Part shown: in pieces, positions 7,428 to 15,708 of the stretch
How positions within the stretch are numbered: position 1 is the first letter of the stretch
Layout of the letters: each line of letters starts with the position of its first letter
Source: Bacteroidales bacterium UBA4360
Lineage (GTDB): Bacteria; Bacteroidota; Bacteroidia; Bacteroidales; UBA932
NCBI GenBank assembly: GCA_002393945.1
Contig: DGSO01000025.1
Coordinates: forward strand, 1-57,090
DNA: 57,090 bases
Direction of reading: 5' to 3'
The notes under the pieces: model-generated
What the model was told of the DNA's origin: nothing
The model's input: only the letters and a program-made list of their open reading frames with translations
Database searches by the model: none
Translations under genes and position numbers: made by a program

Positions 7428-9626
7428 TCAGTTGGCGACTTCGCAGAGGAATTTGATGCGGACGAGGCGGATTTCGAGGTCTTCGTAGTCCGATGAAAGC
7501 GCGGCGCGGGCTTCGTCGAGGGAGTCGGAGGTGGCTTCGTTGCGGAACCAGTCGTAGATTTCTTCAACCACTTCAGGATCCAGGACTTCGTTGATGTAGT
7601 AGTTGATGTTGACCCTGGTTCCGGTGGCTACGATGCCTTCAATCTCTGAAAGGAGTTCGTCCATGTCCAGGCCTTTGGAATCGGCAATGTCTTCAAGGGA
7701 GAGTTTGCGGTCGATGGACTGGATGATGTAGACCTTGTTTCCGGACTTGGAGGCTACGGACTTGACAACGAAGTCGTCCGGGCGTTCGATTTCGTTTTCT
7801 TCGACGTATTTTGCGATGAGGTCCACGAACGGCTGGCCGAATTTTCTGGCCTTGCCTTCTCCCACGCCCTGGCACTTTTCAGAGAGTTCCTTGAGCGTGA
7901 GCGGGTAAACGATGGTCATATCTTCCAGGGACGGGTCTGAGAACACCATCCATGGCTGGAGTTTAAGCTTCTTTGCGACATCCTTGCGAAGGTCCTTGAG
8001 CATCTTGAGGAGAATCTCGTCTCCTCCTCCGCCGCCACCTGCGGGTACGGGATCATCGTCTTCGTCATCAACGCCGTCGGAGAAGGTGCGGTCTTCCACC
8101 AGCATCACCGGATGCGGATGCAGGTAGAACTCAAGGCCTGCGTCCGTTGCAGTTATGAGCCCGTAATTGTCTATGTCCTTGTCAAGGTAATGAAGGATGA
8201 GCCCCTGGTGGATGACGGCTGCCCAGAAACGGGTATCATGGCTGCTGCCGGCGCCGAACATGGGCAGCTGGTCATGGTTGTATGACTTGACCATTGCCGT
8301 AGACACTCCCGCAAGGATATTTGCCAGATGTTCCAGCTTGAAATTCTCCTTGAGGTTGTCCATGAGCTCCAGCACCATGCAAAGCTCTTTCTGGCCGTCG
8401 AAGCGCTCCTTGGGACGGAGGCAGTTATCACAGCAGCCGCAGTTCTCCTGGGGATAGTCCTCCCCGAAATAGTTCAGGAGCAGTTTCCTTCTGCACTGGC
8501 CGGATTCGGCATAGGCCACGGTTTCATTCAGCAGCTGCTTGCCGATTTCCTGCTCCGACACGGGCTTCCCCTGCATGAACTTTTCCAGCTTCTGGATATC
8601 CTTGTAGCTGTAATAGGTTATGCACACGCCTTCCCGTCCGTCACGCCCGGCGCGTCCGGTTTCCTGATAGTAACCTTCTATACTCTTTGGTATGTCATAG
8701 TGGATGACAAAGCGCACGTCCGGCTTGTCGATACCCATGCCGAAAGCAATGGTGGCCACTATGACGTTTATCTCCTCCATGAGGAACTTGTCCTGATTCT
8801 CCGCCCTTGTTTTGGCATCAAGGCCGGCGTGGTAAGGCAGGGCCTTTATCCCGTTGATTGCAAGTACCTGGGCAAGGTCTTCCACCTTTTTGCGGCTCAG
8901 ACAGTAAATGATGCCGCTCTTCCCGGGATTCTGCCTGATGAAACGGATGATGTCCTTCTCCGGTTCAACCTTGTCCCTTACTTCATAATAAAGATTGGGC
9001 CGATTGAAAGACGACTTGAACACCTTTGCGTCCTGTATGCGGAGGTTCTTGAGGATGTCGCTCTGGACCTTGGGAGTTGCCGTTGCCGTAAGTGCTATCA
9101 CAGGTGCGGGCTGGATATCTTCGATTATTGAGCGTATCTTGCGGTACTCCGGGCGGAAGTCGTGCCCCCATTCGGAAATGCAATGGGCTTCATCCACCGC
9201 ATAAAAAGAGATTTTAATCTCCTTGAGAAGATTGATGTTCTCCTCCTTGGTGAGGGATTCGGGAGCCACGTACAGCAGCTTGGTTACCCCGCTCAGAAGA
9301 TCCTGCTGCACTTCTCCCAGCTGGATGCGGCTCAGGGATGAGTTCAGGAAATGGGCGATTCCTTCCTGCTCCGTTTCGAACCCGCGGATGACGTCCACCT
9401 GGTTCTTCATGAGGGCGATGAGTGGAGAAATAACTATGGCCGTTCCTTCCATGAGGAGCGCCGGCAGCTGGTAGCACAGGGATTTCCCACCACCGGTGGG
9501 CATTAATACAAATGCATTACCTCCCTCTACAAGGTGACGGATTATCTGTTCCTGGTCACCTTTGAAGGCGTCATAACCGAAGAAAGTCTTCAGTTTTGCA
9601 TGCATGGCTGCGGAATCGACGTGCAT
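7428..9626 (-). CDS. recQ: ATP-dependent DNA helicase RecQ
   Basis: This 3'-5' DNA helicase acts in recombination and replication-fork repair. Starting from MHVDSAAM it has 732 residues. The helicase core shows Walker A (MPTGGGKSLCYQLP), DEAH (AVDEAHCISEWGHDFR) and motif VI (QETGRAGRDGR). The four-cysteine zinc site of the RQC region (C in GQCRRKLL, then CGCCDNC), an HRDC domain and a C-terminal helical domain follow. The frame is open for 44 more codons upstream (to 9758), but those codons are unlike RecQ and read through the intergenic promoter area. I therefore chose 9626; 9605 is also possible. A GGGGGG linker with acidic residues precedes HRDC. Confidence 0.95.
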   Translation of the reverse strand: MHVDSAAMHAKLKTFFGYDAFKGDQEQIIRHLVEGGNAFVLMPTGGGKSLCYQLPALLMEGTAIVISPLIALMKNQVDVIRGFETEQEGIAHFLNSSLSRIQLGEVQQDLLSGVTKLLYVAPESLTKEENINLLKEIKISFYAVDEAHCISEWGHDFRPEYRKIRSIIEDIQPAPVIALTATATPKVQSDILKNLRIQDAKVFKSSFNRPNLYYEVRDKVEPEKDIIRFIRQNPGKSGIIYCLSRKKVEDLAQVLAINGIKALPYHAGLDAKTRAENQDKFLMEEINVIVATIAFGMGIDKPDVRFVIHYDIPKSIEGYYQETGRAGRDGREGVCITYYSYKDIQKLEKFMQGKPVSEQEIGKQLLNETVAYAESGQCRRKLLLNYFGEDYPQENCGCCDNCLRPKERFDGQKELCMVLELMDNLKENFKLEHLANILAGVSTAMVKSYNHDQLPMFGAGSSHDTRFWAAVIHQGLILHYLDKDIDNYGLITATDAGLEFYLHPHPVMLVEDRTFSDGVDDEDDDPVPAGGGGGGDEILLKMLKDLRKDVAKKLKLQPWMVFSDPSLEDMTIVYPLTLKELSEKCQGVGEGKARKFGQPFVDLIAKYVEENEIERPDDFVVKSVASKSGNKVYIIQSIDRKLSLEDIADSKGLDMDELLSEIEGIVATGTRVNINYYINEVLDPEVVEEIYDWFRNEATSDSLDEARAALSSDYEDLEIRLVRIKFLCEVAN

Positions 9627-9736
9627 ATGCGGCAGTTCTGTTGGCTCTAATATAGCTAATAAAATCGACAAAACAAAAAATTCGCCCTGCTTTCCAAAGA
9701 GAAAATAAAAAACAGAGATTTCTGAAAAATAATGAT

Positions 9737-9744
9737 TATATTTG
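9737..9744 (+). promoter_or_regulatory. -7 element for the FKBP gene
   Basis: TATATTTG fits the Bacteroidota TAnnTTTG box and lies 61 bases before the start codon at 9806. The -33 position is not clearly TTTG. It faces away from recQ in the divergent gap. Confidence 0.6.
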
Positions 9745-9805
9745 CAGACTGGGCACAAAAGAGCCCCGAAGTTTGAATTTTAGAACGTTATAAAGTTATA
9801 CTGTT

Positions 9806-10570
9806 ATGAAGATTTCAAAGATTTTTGCAGCTGCAGCACTCGCAATCGCAGTTGTTTCCTGTGGCTCCCCCAAGGTAGAGGGCTCAAAGGAAATCCAGTC
9901 CCTTCTCCCCTCCAAGGGGGAGGTTGATTCCACCTCTTATCTTCTTGGTGTGAACTTCGGTCTCGTCATCACCCAGAACGGTTTTGGCAATCTTAACATG
10001 TCCCAGCTCCAGAAGGGCCTCAAGGACGCTCTCAACGCCAAGGAAGGCGAGCCTATGGACTCCGTTTTCGTAAAGCAGTTCAAGATTGATCCTTCCCAGA
10101 TGAACATGATCATCAACGGATATCTCCAGAAGCGCACCGCTTACGAAGGCGCCCTCAACAAGGAGAAAGGTGACGCATTCCGCCGTGACTTCTACGCAAA
10201 GAACAGCGCAGACTCCACCGCATCCGGTATCGTTTACCTCATCCAGGATTCCGGCAGCGAGGTTCACGCAGTTTCCGACCGTGACACCGTAAAGGTCAAC
10301 TATCGCGGAACCCTCATCGACGGCAAGGAATTCGACAAGAACGAAGGCATCACCTTCCCTCTTAACCGCGTCATCCGTGGCTGGACAGAAGGCATGAAGC
10401 TCGTTGGCGAAGGTGGCAAGATCACCCTCGTAATCCCTGCAGAACTCGCTTACGGCGAGCGCGGTCCCCGCAACATCGGCAGCAACAGCACCCTTATCTT
10501 CGACGTTGACCTCCTTGAGGTTCACCCTTACGTAGAGCCCGCACCCGTCGCTCCTGTAAAGAAGAAGTAA
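9806..10570 (+). CDS. FKBP-type peptidyl-prolyl isomerase lipoprotein
   Basis: This 254-residue lipoprotein (lipobox ending VVSC, Cys about residue 19) should catalyse cis-trans isomerisation of X-Pro bonds during folding of exported proteins. After a helical FKBP-N dimerisation domain (about residues 45-130) comes the FKBP domain: VKVNYRGTLIDGKEFDKN, then RVIRGWTEGMKLVGEGGK, IPAELAYGERG and STLIFDVDLLEV. These are the classic FKBP signatures. It is close to the Mip/FkpA type. A short proline-rich and lysine-rich tail ends it. The DUF3127 gene begins 3 bases after its stop, so the two are probably co-transcribed. Confidence 0.93.
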   Translation: MKISKIFAAAALAIAVVSCGSPKVEGSKEIQSLLPSKGEVDSTSYLLGVNFGLVITQNGFGNLNMSQLQKGLKDALNAKEGEPMDSVFVKQFKIDPSQMNMIINGYLQKRTAYEGALNKEKGDAFRRDFYAKNSADSTASGIVYLIQDSGSEVHAVSDRDTVKVNYRGTLIDGKEFDKNEGITFPLNRVIRGWTEGMKLVGEGGKITLVIPAELAYGERGPRNIGSNSTLIFDVDLLEVHPYVEPAPVAPVKKK

Positions 10571-10573
10571 GTT

Positions 10574-11050
10574 ATGGCACTTGAACTGGAAGGCACCATC
10601 CGCCAGAAACTGGGCGAACAGTCCGGTTCATCGGCACGCGGTGCATGGGTAAAGCAGGAATTCATCCTGGAATATCCTGACGGCAATTTCACCGCACAGG
10701 TATGCCTTACCGCTTTTGGTCAGGAAAAGGTCCAGGAGCTCCAGAAGTACCAGGTGGGAGACCGTGTTAAGGTCTCATTCAACCTCCGCAGCCGTGAATT
10801 CAACGGCAGATGGTACACGGACATCTCCATCTGGAGGATTGCGCCTGCAGGGGCAGCCGCACCCGCGGCACCTCAGGCTCCTGCATACCAGCCCCAGGCC
10901 CCGGCATATCAGCCGGCCGCACCCGCCTACCAGCCCGCCCAGGCAGCTCCCCAGGCTCCGTCATTTGAAGCTCCGGCTCCGTCATTTGAAGCTCCGGCTC
11001 CGTCCATTGACGACATGCCCGGTGATTCCTCAGACGACCTGCCGTTCTAA
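10574..11050 (+). CDS. DUF3127 protein with an SSB-like acidic tail
   Basis: This 158-residue cytoplasmic protein belongs by appearance to the Bacteroidota DUF3127 family. The first 95 residues form a compact beta-rich domain (YQVGDRVKVSFNLRSREFNG) that could be an OB fold. A linker follows, made of AP/YQP and SFEAPAP repeats; two exact 21-bp units lie at 10960-11001. The protein ends in DSSDDLPF, very like the DDDIPF tip by which single-strand DNA-binding proteins recruit partners. RecQ and primase, both known SSB partners in other bacteria, are encoded nearby. DNA binding is inferred, not shown. Confidence 0.8.
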   Translation: MALELEGTIRQKLGEQSGSSARGAWVKQEFILEYPDGNFTAQVCLTAFGQEKVQELQKYQVGDRVKVSFNLRSREFNGRWYTDISIWRIAPAGAAAPAAPQAPAYQPQAPAYQPAAPAYQPAQAAPQAPSFEAPAPSFEAPAPSIDDMPGDSSDDLPF

Positions 11051-11063
11051 GGAACAGGCACAT

Positions 11064-11104
11064 GAAAAAAGCCGTCCGCTACTCATAGCGGGCGGTTTTT
11101 TTTG
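11064..11104 (+). terminator. Intrinsic terminator after the DUF3127 gene
   Basis: GCCGTCCGCT (11071-11080) pairs with AGCGGGCGG over a short loop, followed by a run of nine T and preceded by an A run. It closes the FKBP-DUF3127 unit. Confidence 0.85.
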
Positions 11105-11117
11105 CAGGTGACGCGCG

Positions 11118-11197
11118 CATTGACAAAAATGCCCCAAAATGTCGACGACGCCGTCGCAGACGACGCGGCCATTGACAAAATCGGCCCAAAATGTCAA
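11118..11197 (+). repeat. Two-copy 26-bp repeat with internal dyad
   Basis: A 26-base unit starting CATTGACAAAA and ending CCCAAAATGTC occurs at 11118-11143 and 11170-11195, identical at 23 of 26 positions, with a 52-base period. Each copy has TGACA and TGTC(A) arms in dyad; the second extends to CATTGACA/TGTCAATG (11170-11197). GACGCG-type sequence precedes both copies. It lies between a terminator and the -7 element of the next gene, so it may be a binding site or a small dispersed repeat. Confidence 0.55.
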
Positions 11198-11246
11198 TGC
11201 AGACGTCGGTAAGAGAACAGAAGGACAGAATCACGGGAAAAATGCT

Positions 11247-11254
11247 TATCTTTG
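11247..11254 (+). promoter_or_regulatory. -7 element close to the start of the gene at 11262
   Basis: TATCTTTG matches TAnnTTTG. Only seven bases separate it from the ATG at 11262, so the transcript would have almost no leader. No TTTG is seen at the -33 distance. Confidence 0.5.
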
Positions 11255-11261
11255 TATTCTT

Positions 11262-11546
11262 ATGAGAACTTGGAGAATTACTAAAGACATAGTTTTTGTG
11301 CTCATCGCCTTCTGGCTCATTTCTACCGGGAGGTTTCTGCCCATTCTGTTCGGACTTGTGGTCATTGCATGGTACGGGTATGACCTGTACAACGTAGCCA
11401 GGGCCATGATTCTGGAGAAAAAGGCAACCCACGGGCAGGAGCAGGAGCCTCAGCAGGGGCCTATTACCACACAGGCACAGGATGACGGCAAGATTACCCT
11501 GACTAACTCACACGAGATAAAGGAAGCAGACTTCGAGAAGGAATGA
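11262..11546 (+). CDS. Small membrane protein
   Basis: This encodes 94 residues. Two hydrophobic stretches (KDIVFVLIAFWLISTG and FLPILFGLVVIAWYGY) are followed by a polar, glutamine-rich and acidic cytoplasmic-looking tail that ends EADFEKE. It may belong to DUF4834, a small Bacteroidetes family with this layout, but I am not sure. The ATG at 11262 is preferred over one at 11139 because the extra 41 codons cross the direct repeats and the promoter. Its stop overlaps the dnaG start as ATGA. Confidence 0.7.
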   Translation: MRTWRITKDIVFVLIAFWLISTGRFLPILFGLVVIAWYGYDLYNVARAMILEKKATHGQEQEPQQGPITTQAQDDGKITLTNSHEIKEADFEKE

Positions 11547-13528
11547 TACCTCAGGCAACGAAAGACCTTATACTTGACACCGCGCGCGTAGAAGACGTGG
11601 TGAGGGATTTCGTTACCCTGAAACGCCAGGGCGGCAGCCTGTGGGCATGCTGTCCATTCCACAACGAGAAGACTCCGTCCTTCCATGTAGTGCCCGCAAG
11701 GGGTATCTACAAGTGCTTCGGTTGCGGGAAATCCGGCACAGCCGTAGGCTTCCTGATGGACTATGAGAGGCTGTCGTACACCGAAGCCCTCAGATGGCTT
11801 GCCAAGAAGTACAACATAGAAATCAAGGAAGAGGACGAGACGCCGGAGCAGATAGCGGCACGCCAGCGGAGCGAAAGCCTCATGGCCGTTTCCGAATTCG
11901 CCTTCAACTTCTACAAGGACCAGCTCAAGACCGAGGAAGGGCGTTCCATCGGCTACCAGTATTTCAGGAGCCGCGGGCTTCTGGACGAAACCATCGACAA
12001 ATGGGGGCTTGGCTGGGCGCCGAAATCCAAGGAGGCGTTTGTGGCCGCCGCCAAGCAGGCCGGTTACAAGGACGAGTACCTTCTGGAAACCGGCCTTGCA
12101 TCGGAATGGGAAAGTGACAAATCAGTCCATGACCGCTTCTACGAGAGGGTCATGTTCCCTATCCATTCGGTGAGCGGCAGGGTTATCGCCTTCGGCGGCA
12201 GAACGCTCCTGAAGGAGAAATCGGACAAGATAGCAAAATACGTAAACTCCAAGGAAAGCGAGATTTACGTGAAGTCCCGTTCCCTGTACGGAATCTACTT
12301 CGCAAAGAGCGAGATTTCCAAGCGGGACAAGTGCTACCTGATGGAGGGATACCTGGACGTGCTGTCCATGCACCAGGCCGGAATCACCAACTGCGTAGCC
12401 TCCAGCGGCACTTCCCTCACCGAGGAGCAGATCCGCATCATCCGCAAGTTCACGGAAAACATCACCATCATGTACGACGGCGACAGCGCCGGCCTCCACG
12501 CCGCCATAAGGGCCATCGGCATGATACTCAAAGAGGGCATGAATCCGCGCGTGGTATTCCTGCCGGACGGGGACGACCCCGACTCCTACTCCCGCAAGCA
12601 TACGCTGGAGGAAATACAGGAATTCATCGACACGCATGAGCAGGACGGCATCGCCTTCAAGACAGACCTCCTCCTCTCCGAAGCCGGCGACGACCCCCTC
12701 AAAAAGGCGAATCTCATAAACGAGATTGCCGATACCGTCGCCGACATCCCCGACGCCATCAAGCGCCAGGTCTACGTAGACACCGTCGCCCGCAAATTCG
12801 GCATCGAGGCCGATATCATCCAGGAGCGCGTTGCAAAAACCCGCGACAAAAACGCCCGTGAGGCCGGTGCGGCAAAGATGAGGGAAGAGGCCCGTGAAAA
12901 GAGGGAGCAGCAGGCGGCAGGACATGACGACAGGGCCGCGGAAAGGAAGGAAACGCCATTACAGGCCCTTACCGGCAATCAAATTACCGATCCGTCTGAA
13001 CGGGAGCTTTTGAGTTTTATATTGAGAAGCGGCCAGGACCCCCTCAACTTCGAAACGGATTCCGAATTCTACAACCCCGAAGGCGCCCAGACCGTTGCGG
13101 AATTCATCGACGACGCCCTTGCTGCCGATGACACCGTCTTCAGCAATCCGGCCTACCAGGCCACCTACGACGCATATTTCGAACTATATGACAAGGGGCT
13201 TCCCCAGGACGACATCATCCTCCAGCTCCTGAACGGCGAGGACCGCACCGTTGCCACCGTCGCTGCCGATATTTCCACACAGAAGTACGAGCTCACGGTG
13301 CACAACTTCTCCGACGCCCTCACAACGCACGAATCGTGGCTTACGAACTTCGTTCCCCGTGCCATCCTGGCATACCACGAGAAGCGCATAACCCTCATGC
13401 AGAACAACCTCATGCGGGAACTCGCAGAGGCCACTCCTGAGCGCCAGAACCAGATCATGGCCAGCCTCAGCCGCCTCAGCGAAATGAAAAAGACTATTAA
13501 CTCCAAACTTGGAAGAGAGAAAAAATGA
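11543..13528 (+). CDS. dnaG: DNA primase
   Basis: This primase makes RNA primers for chromosome replication. The 661 residues begin with a CHC2 zinc finger (C37-x2-H40 and C58-x2-C61, in CPFHNEKTPSFHV and YKCFGCGKSG). A DnaG N-terminal core and a Toprim domain follow, with the catalytic Glu in LMEGYLDVLSMHQAG (about residue 268) and the acidic pair in MYDGDSAG (about residue 311). The region after residue 425 is charged and alanine-rich, followed by the C-terminal helicase-interacting domain. The start is an ATGA overlap with the membrane protein gene, and the stop overlaps metG the same way. Confidence 0.96.
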   Translation: MIPQATKDLILDTARVEDVVRDFVTLKRQGGSLWACCPFHNEKTPSFHVVPARGIYKCFGCGKSGTAVGFLMDYERLSYTEALRWLAKKYNIEIKEEDETPEQIAARQRSESLMAVSEFAFNFYKDQLKTEEGRSIGYQYFRSRGLLDETIDKWGLGWAPKSKEAFVAAAKQAGYKDEYLLETGLASEWESDKSVHDRFYERVMFPIHSVSGRVIAFGGRTLLKEKSDKIAKYVNSKESEIYVKSRSLYGIYFAKSEISKRDKCYLMEGYLDVLSMHQAGITNCVASSGTSLTEEQIRIIRKFTENITIMYDGDSAGLHAAIRAIGMILKEGMNPRVVFLPDGDDPDSYSRKHTLEEIQEFIDTHEQDGIAFKTDLLLSEAGDDPLKKANLINEIADTVADIPDAIKRQVYVDTVARKFGIEADIIQERVAKTRDKNAREAGAAKMREEAREKREQQAAGHDDRAAERKETPLQALTGNQITDPSERELLSFILRSGQDPLNFETDSEFYNPEGAQTVAEFIDDALAADDTVFSNPAYQATYDAYFELYDKGLPQDDIILQLLNGEDRTVATVAADISTQKYELTVHNFSDALTTHESWLTNFVPRAILAYHEKRITLMQNNLMRELAEATPERQNQIMASLSRLSEMKKTINSKLGREKK

Positions 13529-15705
13529 GTAAGAGAACACTTGTAACCTGCGCACTGCCGTATGCGAACGGCCCTGTCCATATCGGCCACCTGGCCGGTG
13601 CTTACATCCCCGGAGACATCTATGTAAGGTATCTCAGAATGAGGGGAGAAGACGTTGTATTCATCTGCGGTTCCGATGAACACGGCGTTCCCATCACCAT
13701 CAAGGCAAGGGAACAGGGCGTTACCCCTCAGGACATTGTGGATAAATACCACAAGATAATGAAGGATGCCTTTGCAGGCCTTGGAATCAATTTCGACATA
13801 TATTCCAGGACCTCCTCGCAGGTGCATGAAAAAAACGCCTCGGAGTTCTTCCGCAAGCTCTATGACCAGGACGATTTCATCATCAAGGAATCTGAGCAGC
13901 TCTATGACCAGGAGGCCAAGATGTTCCTTACAGACCGCCTCATCGAGGGTATCTGCCCCAAGTGCGGCAATCCGCATGCGTACGGCGACCAGTGCGAAAA
14001 GTGCGGCTCCACGCTCTCTCCCGAGGAACTTCTCGAGCCCAAGTCACGCCTGAGCGGCACCGCTCCCGTGAAGAAGAAGACCAAGCACTGGTATCTGCCT
14101 CTGGACAAGTACGAGCCCTGGCTCCGTGACTGGATCCTGGAGCAGCACAAGGAGTGGAAGACCAATGTTTACGGCCAGTGCAAGAGCTGGCTGGATGGCG
14201 GCCTCCTCCCCCGTGCCGTCACCCGCGACCTGGACTGGGGTGTCCCCGTTCCTGTAGAGGGCGCAGAAGGCAAGGTGCTGTATGTGTGGTTCGACGCACC
14301 CATCGGCTATATTTCCAACACCAAGGAACTCCTTCCCGAAAGCTGGGAGAAGTGGTGGAAAGACCCAGAGACAAGGCTGGTGCATTTCATCGGCAAGGAC
14401 AATATCGTGTTCCACTGCATTGTTTTCCCCTCCATGCTCAAGGCCTACGGAGACTATATCCTTCCGGACAATGTTCCCTCCAATGAATTCCTGAACCTGG
14501 AAGGCGACAAGATTTCGACCTCCCGCGGATGGGCCGTATGGGTTGATGAGTACGAAAGGGACTTCCCCGGAGAGGAAGACGTGCTGCGTTACGTCCTCAC
14601 GGCCAATGCGCCTGAGACAAAGGACAATGACTTCACCTGGAAGGACTTCCAGAGCCGCAACAACTCCGAACTCGTCGCCGTCTTCGGAAACTTCGTGAAC
14701 AGGGCAGTGGTCCTCACCCATAAGTATTTCGGAGGCGCTGTGCCGCAGAACCTGAAGCCGGAGGCCATCGACGCAGAGACTCTTGCAGCCGTAAAGCCCT
14801 GCCGTGAGGCCCTCGAAAAATACATTGAGACCTATCACTTCCGCGAGGCCCTGAAGGAGGCGATGAACATCGCCCGCATCGGCAACAAATACATCTCCGA
14901 CATGGAGCCCTGGAAGGTTGCAAAGACAGACCTTGACCGCACCGCATCCATCCTTTACACCTGCCTGCAGCTGTGCGCAGACCTTGCAATCGCCTTCGAG
15001 CCCTTCACTCCCTTCAGCGCCGAGAAGCTCCGCGGCATCCTCCGCGTAGGCATCGACGCAGGCTTCGACCACCGCGCCGGAGAGGGCACCCCCACCGTGA
15101 ACTTCTTCAAGGCCGATGAAGGCAAGGCCGTGCATACCCGTCCTTCCGCTGTCATTTCGAGCGAAGTCGAGAAATCTCTTTCCTGGAACCAGCTTGGCGA
15201 CGCAGAACTTATCCCTGCCGGCCATCAGCTTGGAGAAGCAGTGCTCCTGTTCCGCAAGATCGAGGATGCCGAAATCGACGCCCAGATTGCAAAACTGGAA
15301 GCCATCAAGAAGGCACGCGAGGCCGCCGAGGCTGCAAAGGCCGCAGCCGAAGCCGCAAAGAAGGTGGAGCCCCAGAAGGCCGAGGTTACCTTTGAGCAGT
15401 TTGGCGCCATGGACATCCGCACGGCAACGGTGCTTGCCGCCGAGCGCGTTCCAAAGACGGACAAGCTCCTGAAACTCACCATCGACACGGGCATCGACCA
15501 AAGGACTATTGTTTCCGGCATTGCAGAGTACTACAGCCCCGAAGACATGCTCGGAAAGCAGATCTGCATCCTTGCAAACCTTGCTCCGCGCGTTATCCGC
15601 GGCATCGAGTCCAAGGGCATGATACTCATGGCAAAGCAGGGAGACGGCAAGATGCGTTTCATCACTCCCCAGGAAGTCGTGACCAACGGTGCACAAATCG
15701 GATAG
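13525..15705 (+). CDS. metG: Methionyl-tRNA synthetase with a repeat-derived insertion
   Basis: This class I enzyme charges tRNA-Met. The 726 residues contain HIGH (19-22, in YANGPVHIGH), a zinc knuckle (CPKCG...CEKCG, about 145-162), the KISTS signature (about 329) and the anticodon-binding helical domain. A C-terminal dimerising tRNA-binding domain (about 620-726, FGAMDIRTATVLAAERVPKTDK) closes it. Around residues 537-557 the sequence AVHTRPSAVISSEVEKS interrupts an otherwise conserved linker; it is translated from a REP-like repeat at 15149-15180. The reading frame is kept, so the protein is probably functional. The start overlaps dnaG by ATGA. Confidence 0.96.
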   Translation: MSKRTLVTCALPYANGPVHIGHLAGAYIPGDIYVRYLRMRGEDVVFICGSDEHGVPITIKAREQGVTPQDIVDKYHKIMKDAFAGLGINFDIYSRTSSQVHEKNASEFFRKLYDQDDFIIKESEQLYDQEAKMFLTDRLIEGICPKCGNPHAYGDQCEKCGSTLSPEELLEPKSRLSGTAPVKKKTKHWYLPLDKYEPWLRDWILEQHKEWKTNVYGQCKSWLDGGLLPRAVTRDLDWGVPVPVEGAEGKVLYVWFDAPIGYISNTKELLPESWEKWWKDPETRLVHFIGKDNIVFHCIVFPSMLKAYGDYILPDNVPSNEFLNLEGDKISTSRGWAVWVDEYERDFPGEEDVLRYVLTANAPETKDNDFTWKDFQSRNNSELVAVFGNFVNRAVVLTHKYFGGAVPQNLKPEAIDAETLAAVKPCREALEKYIETYHFREALKEAMNIARIGNKYISDMEPWKVAKTDLDRTASILYTCLQLCADLAIAFEPFTPFSAEKLRGILRVGIDAGFDHRAGEGTPTVNFFKADEGKAVHTRPSAVISSEVEKSLSWNQLGDAELIPAGHQLGEAVLLFRKIEDAEIDAQIAKLEAIKKAREAAEAAKAAAEAAKKVEPQKAEVTFEQFGAMDIRTATVLAAERVPKTDKLLKLTIDTGIDQRTIVSGIAEYYSPEDMLGKQICILANLAPRVIRGIESKGMILMAKQGDGKMRFITPQEVVTNGAQIG
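15149..15180 (+). repeat. REP-like repeat inside metG
   Basis: CTGTCATTTCGAGCGAAGT followed by CGAGAAATCTCTT is a typical member of a short dispersed repeat class seen widely in Bacteroidota. It encodes AVISSEVEKSL within metG without breaking the frame. A related copy, in the opposite orientation, lies at 3185-3212. Confidence 0.75.
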
Positions 15706-15708
15706 GAA

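Noticed and set aside
7270..7488. Small plus-strand frame of 72 codons after the barrel gene
   Set aside because: It runs into the antisense of recQ and has no promoter or homology.
9627..9758. N-terminal extension of RecQ by 44 codons
   Set aside because: The extra residues are unlike RecQ and cover AT-rich intergenic sequence; MHVDSAAM or MHAKLKTF is the natural start.
10960..11001. 21-bp tandem repeat
   Set aside because: It is in frame and encodes the SFEAPAP linker of the DUF3127 protein, so it is a protein repeat and not a separate element.
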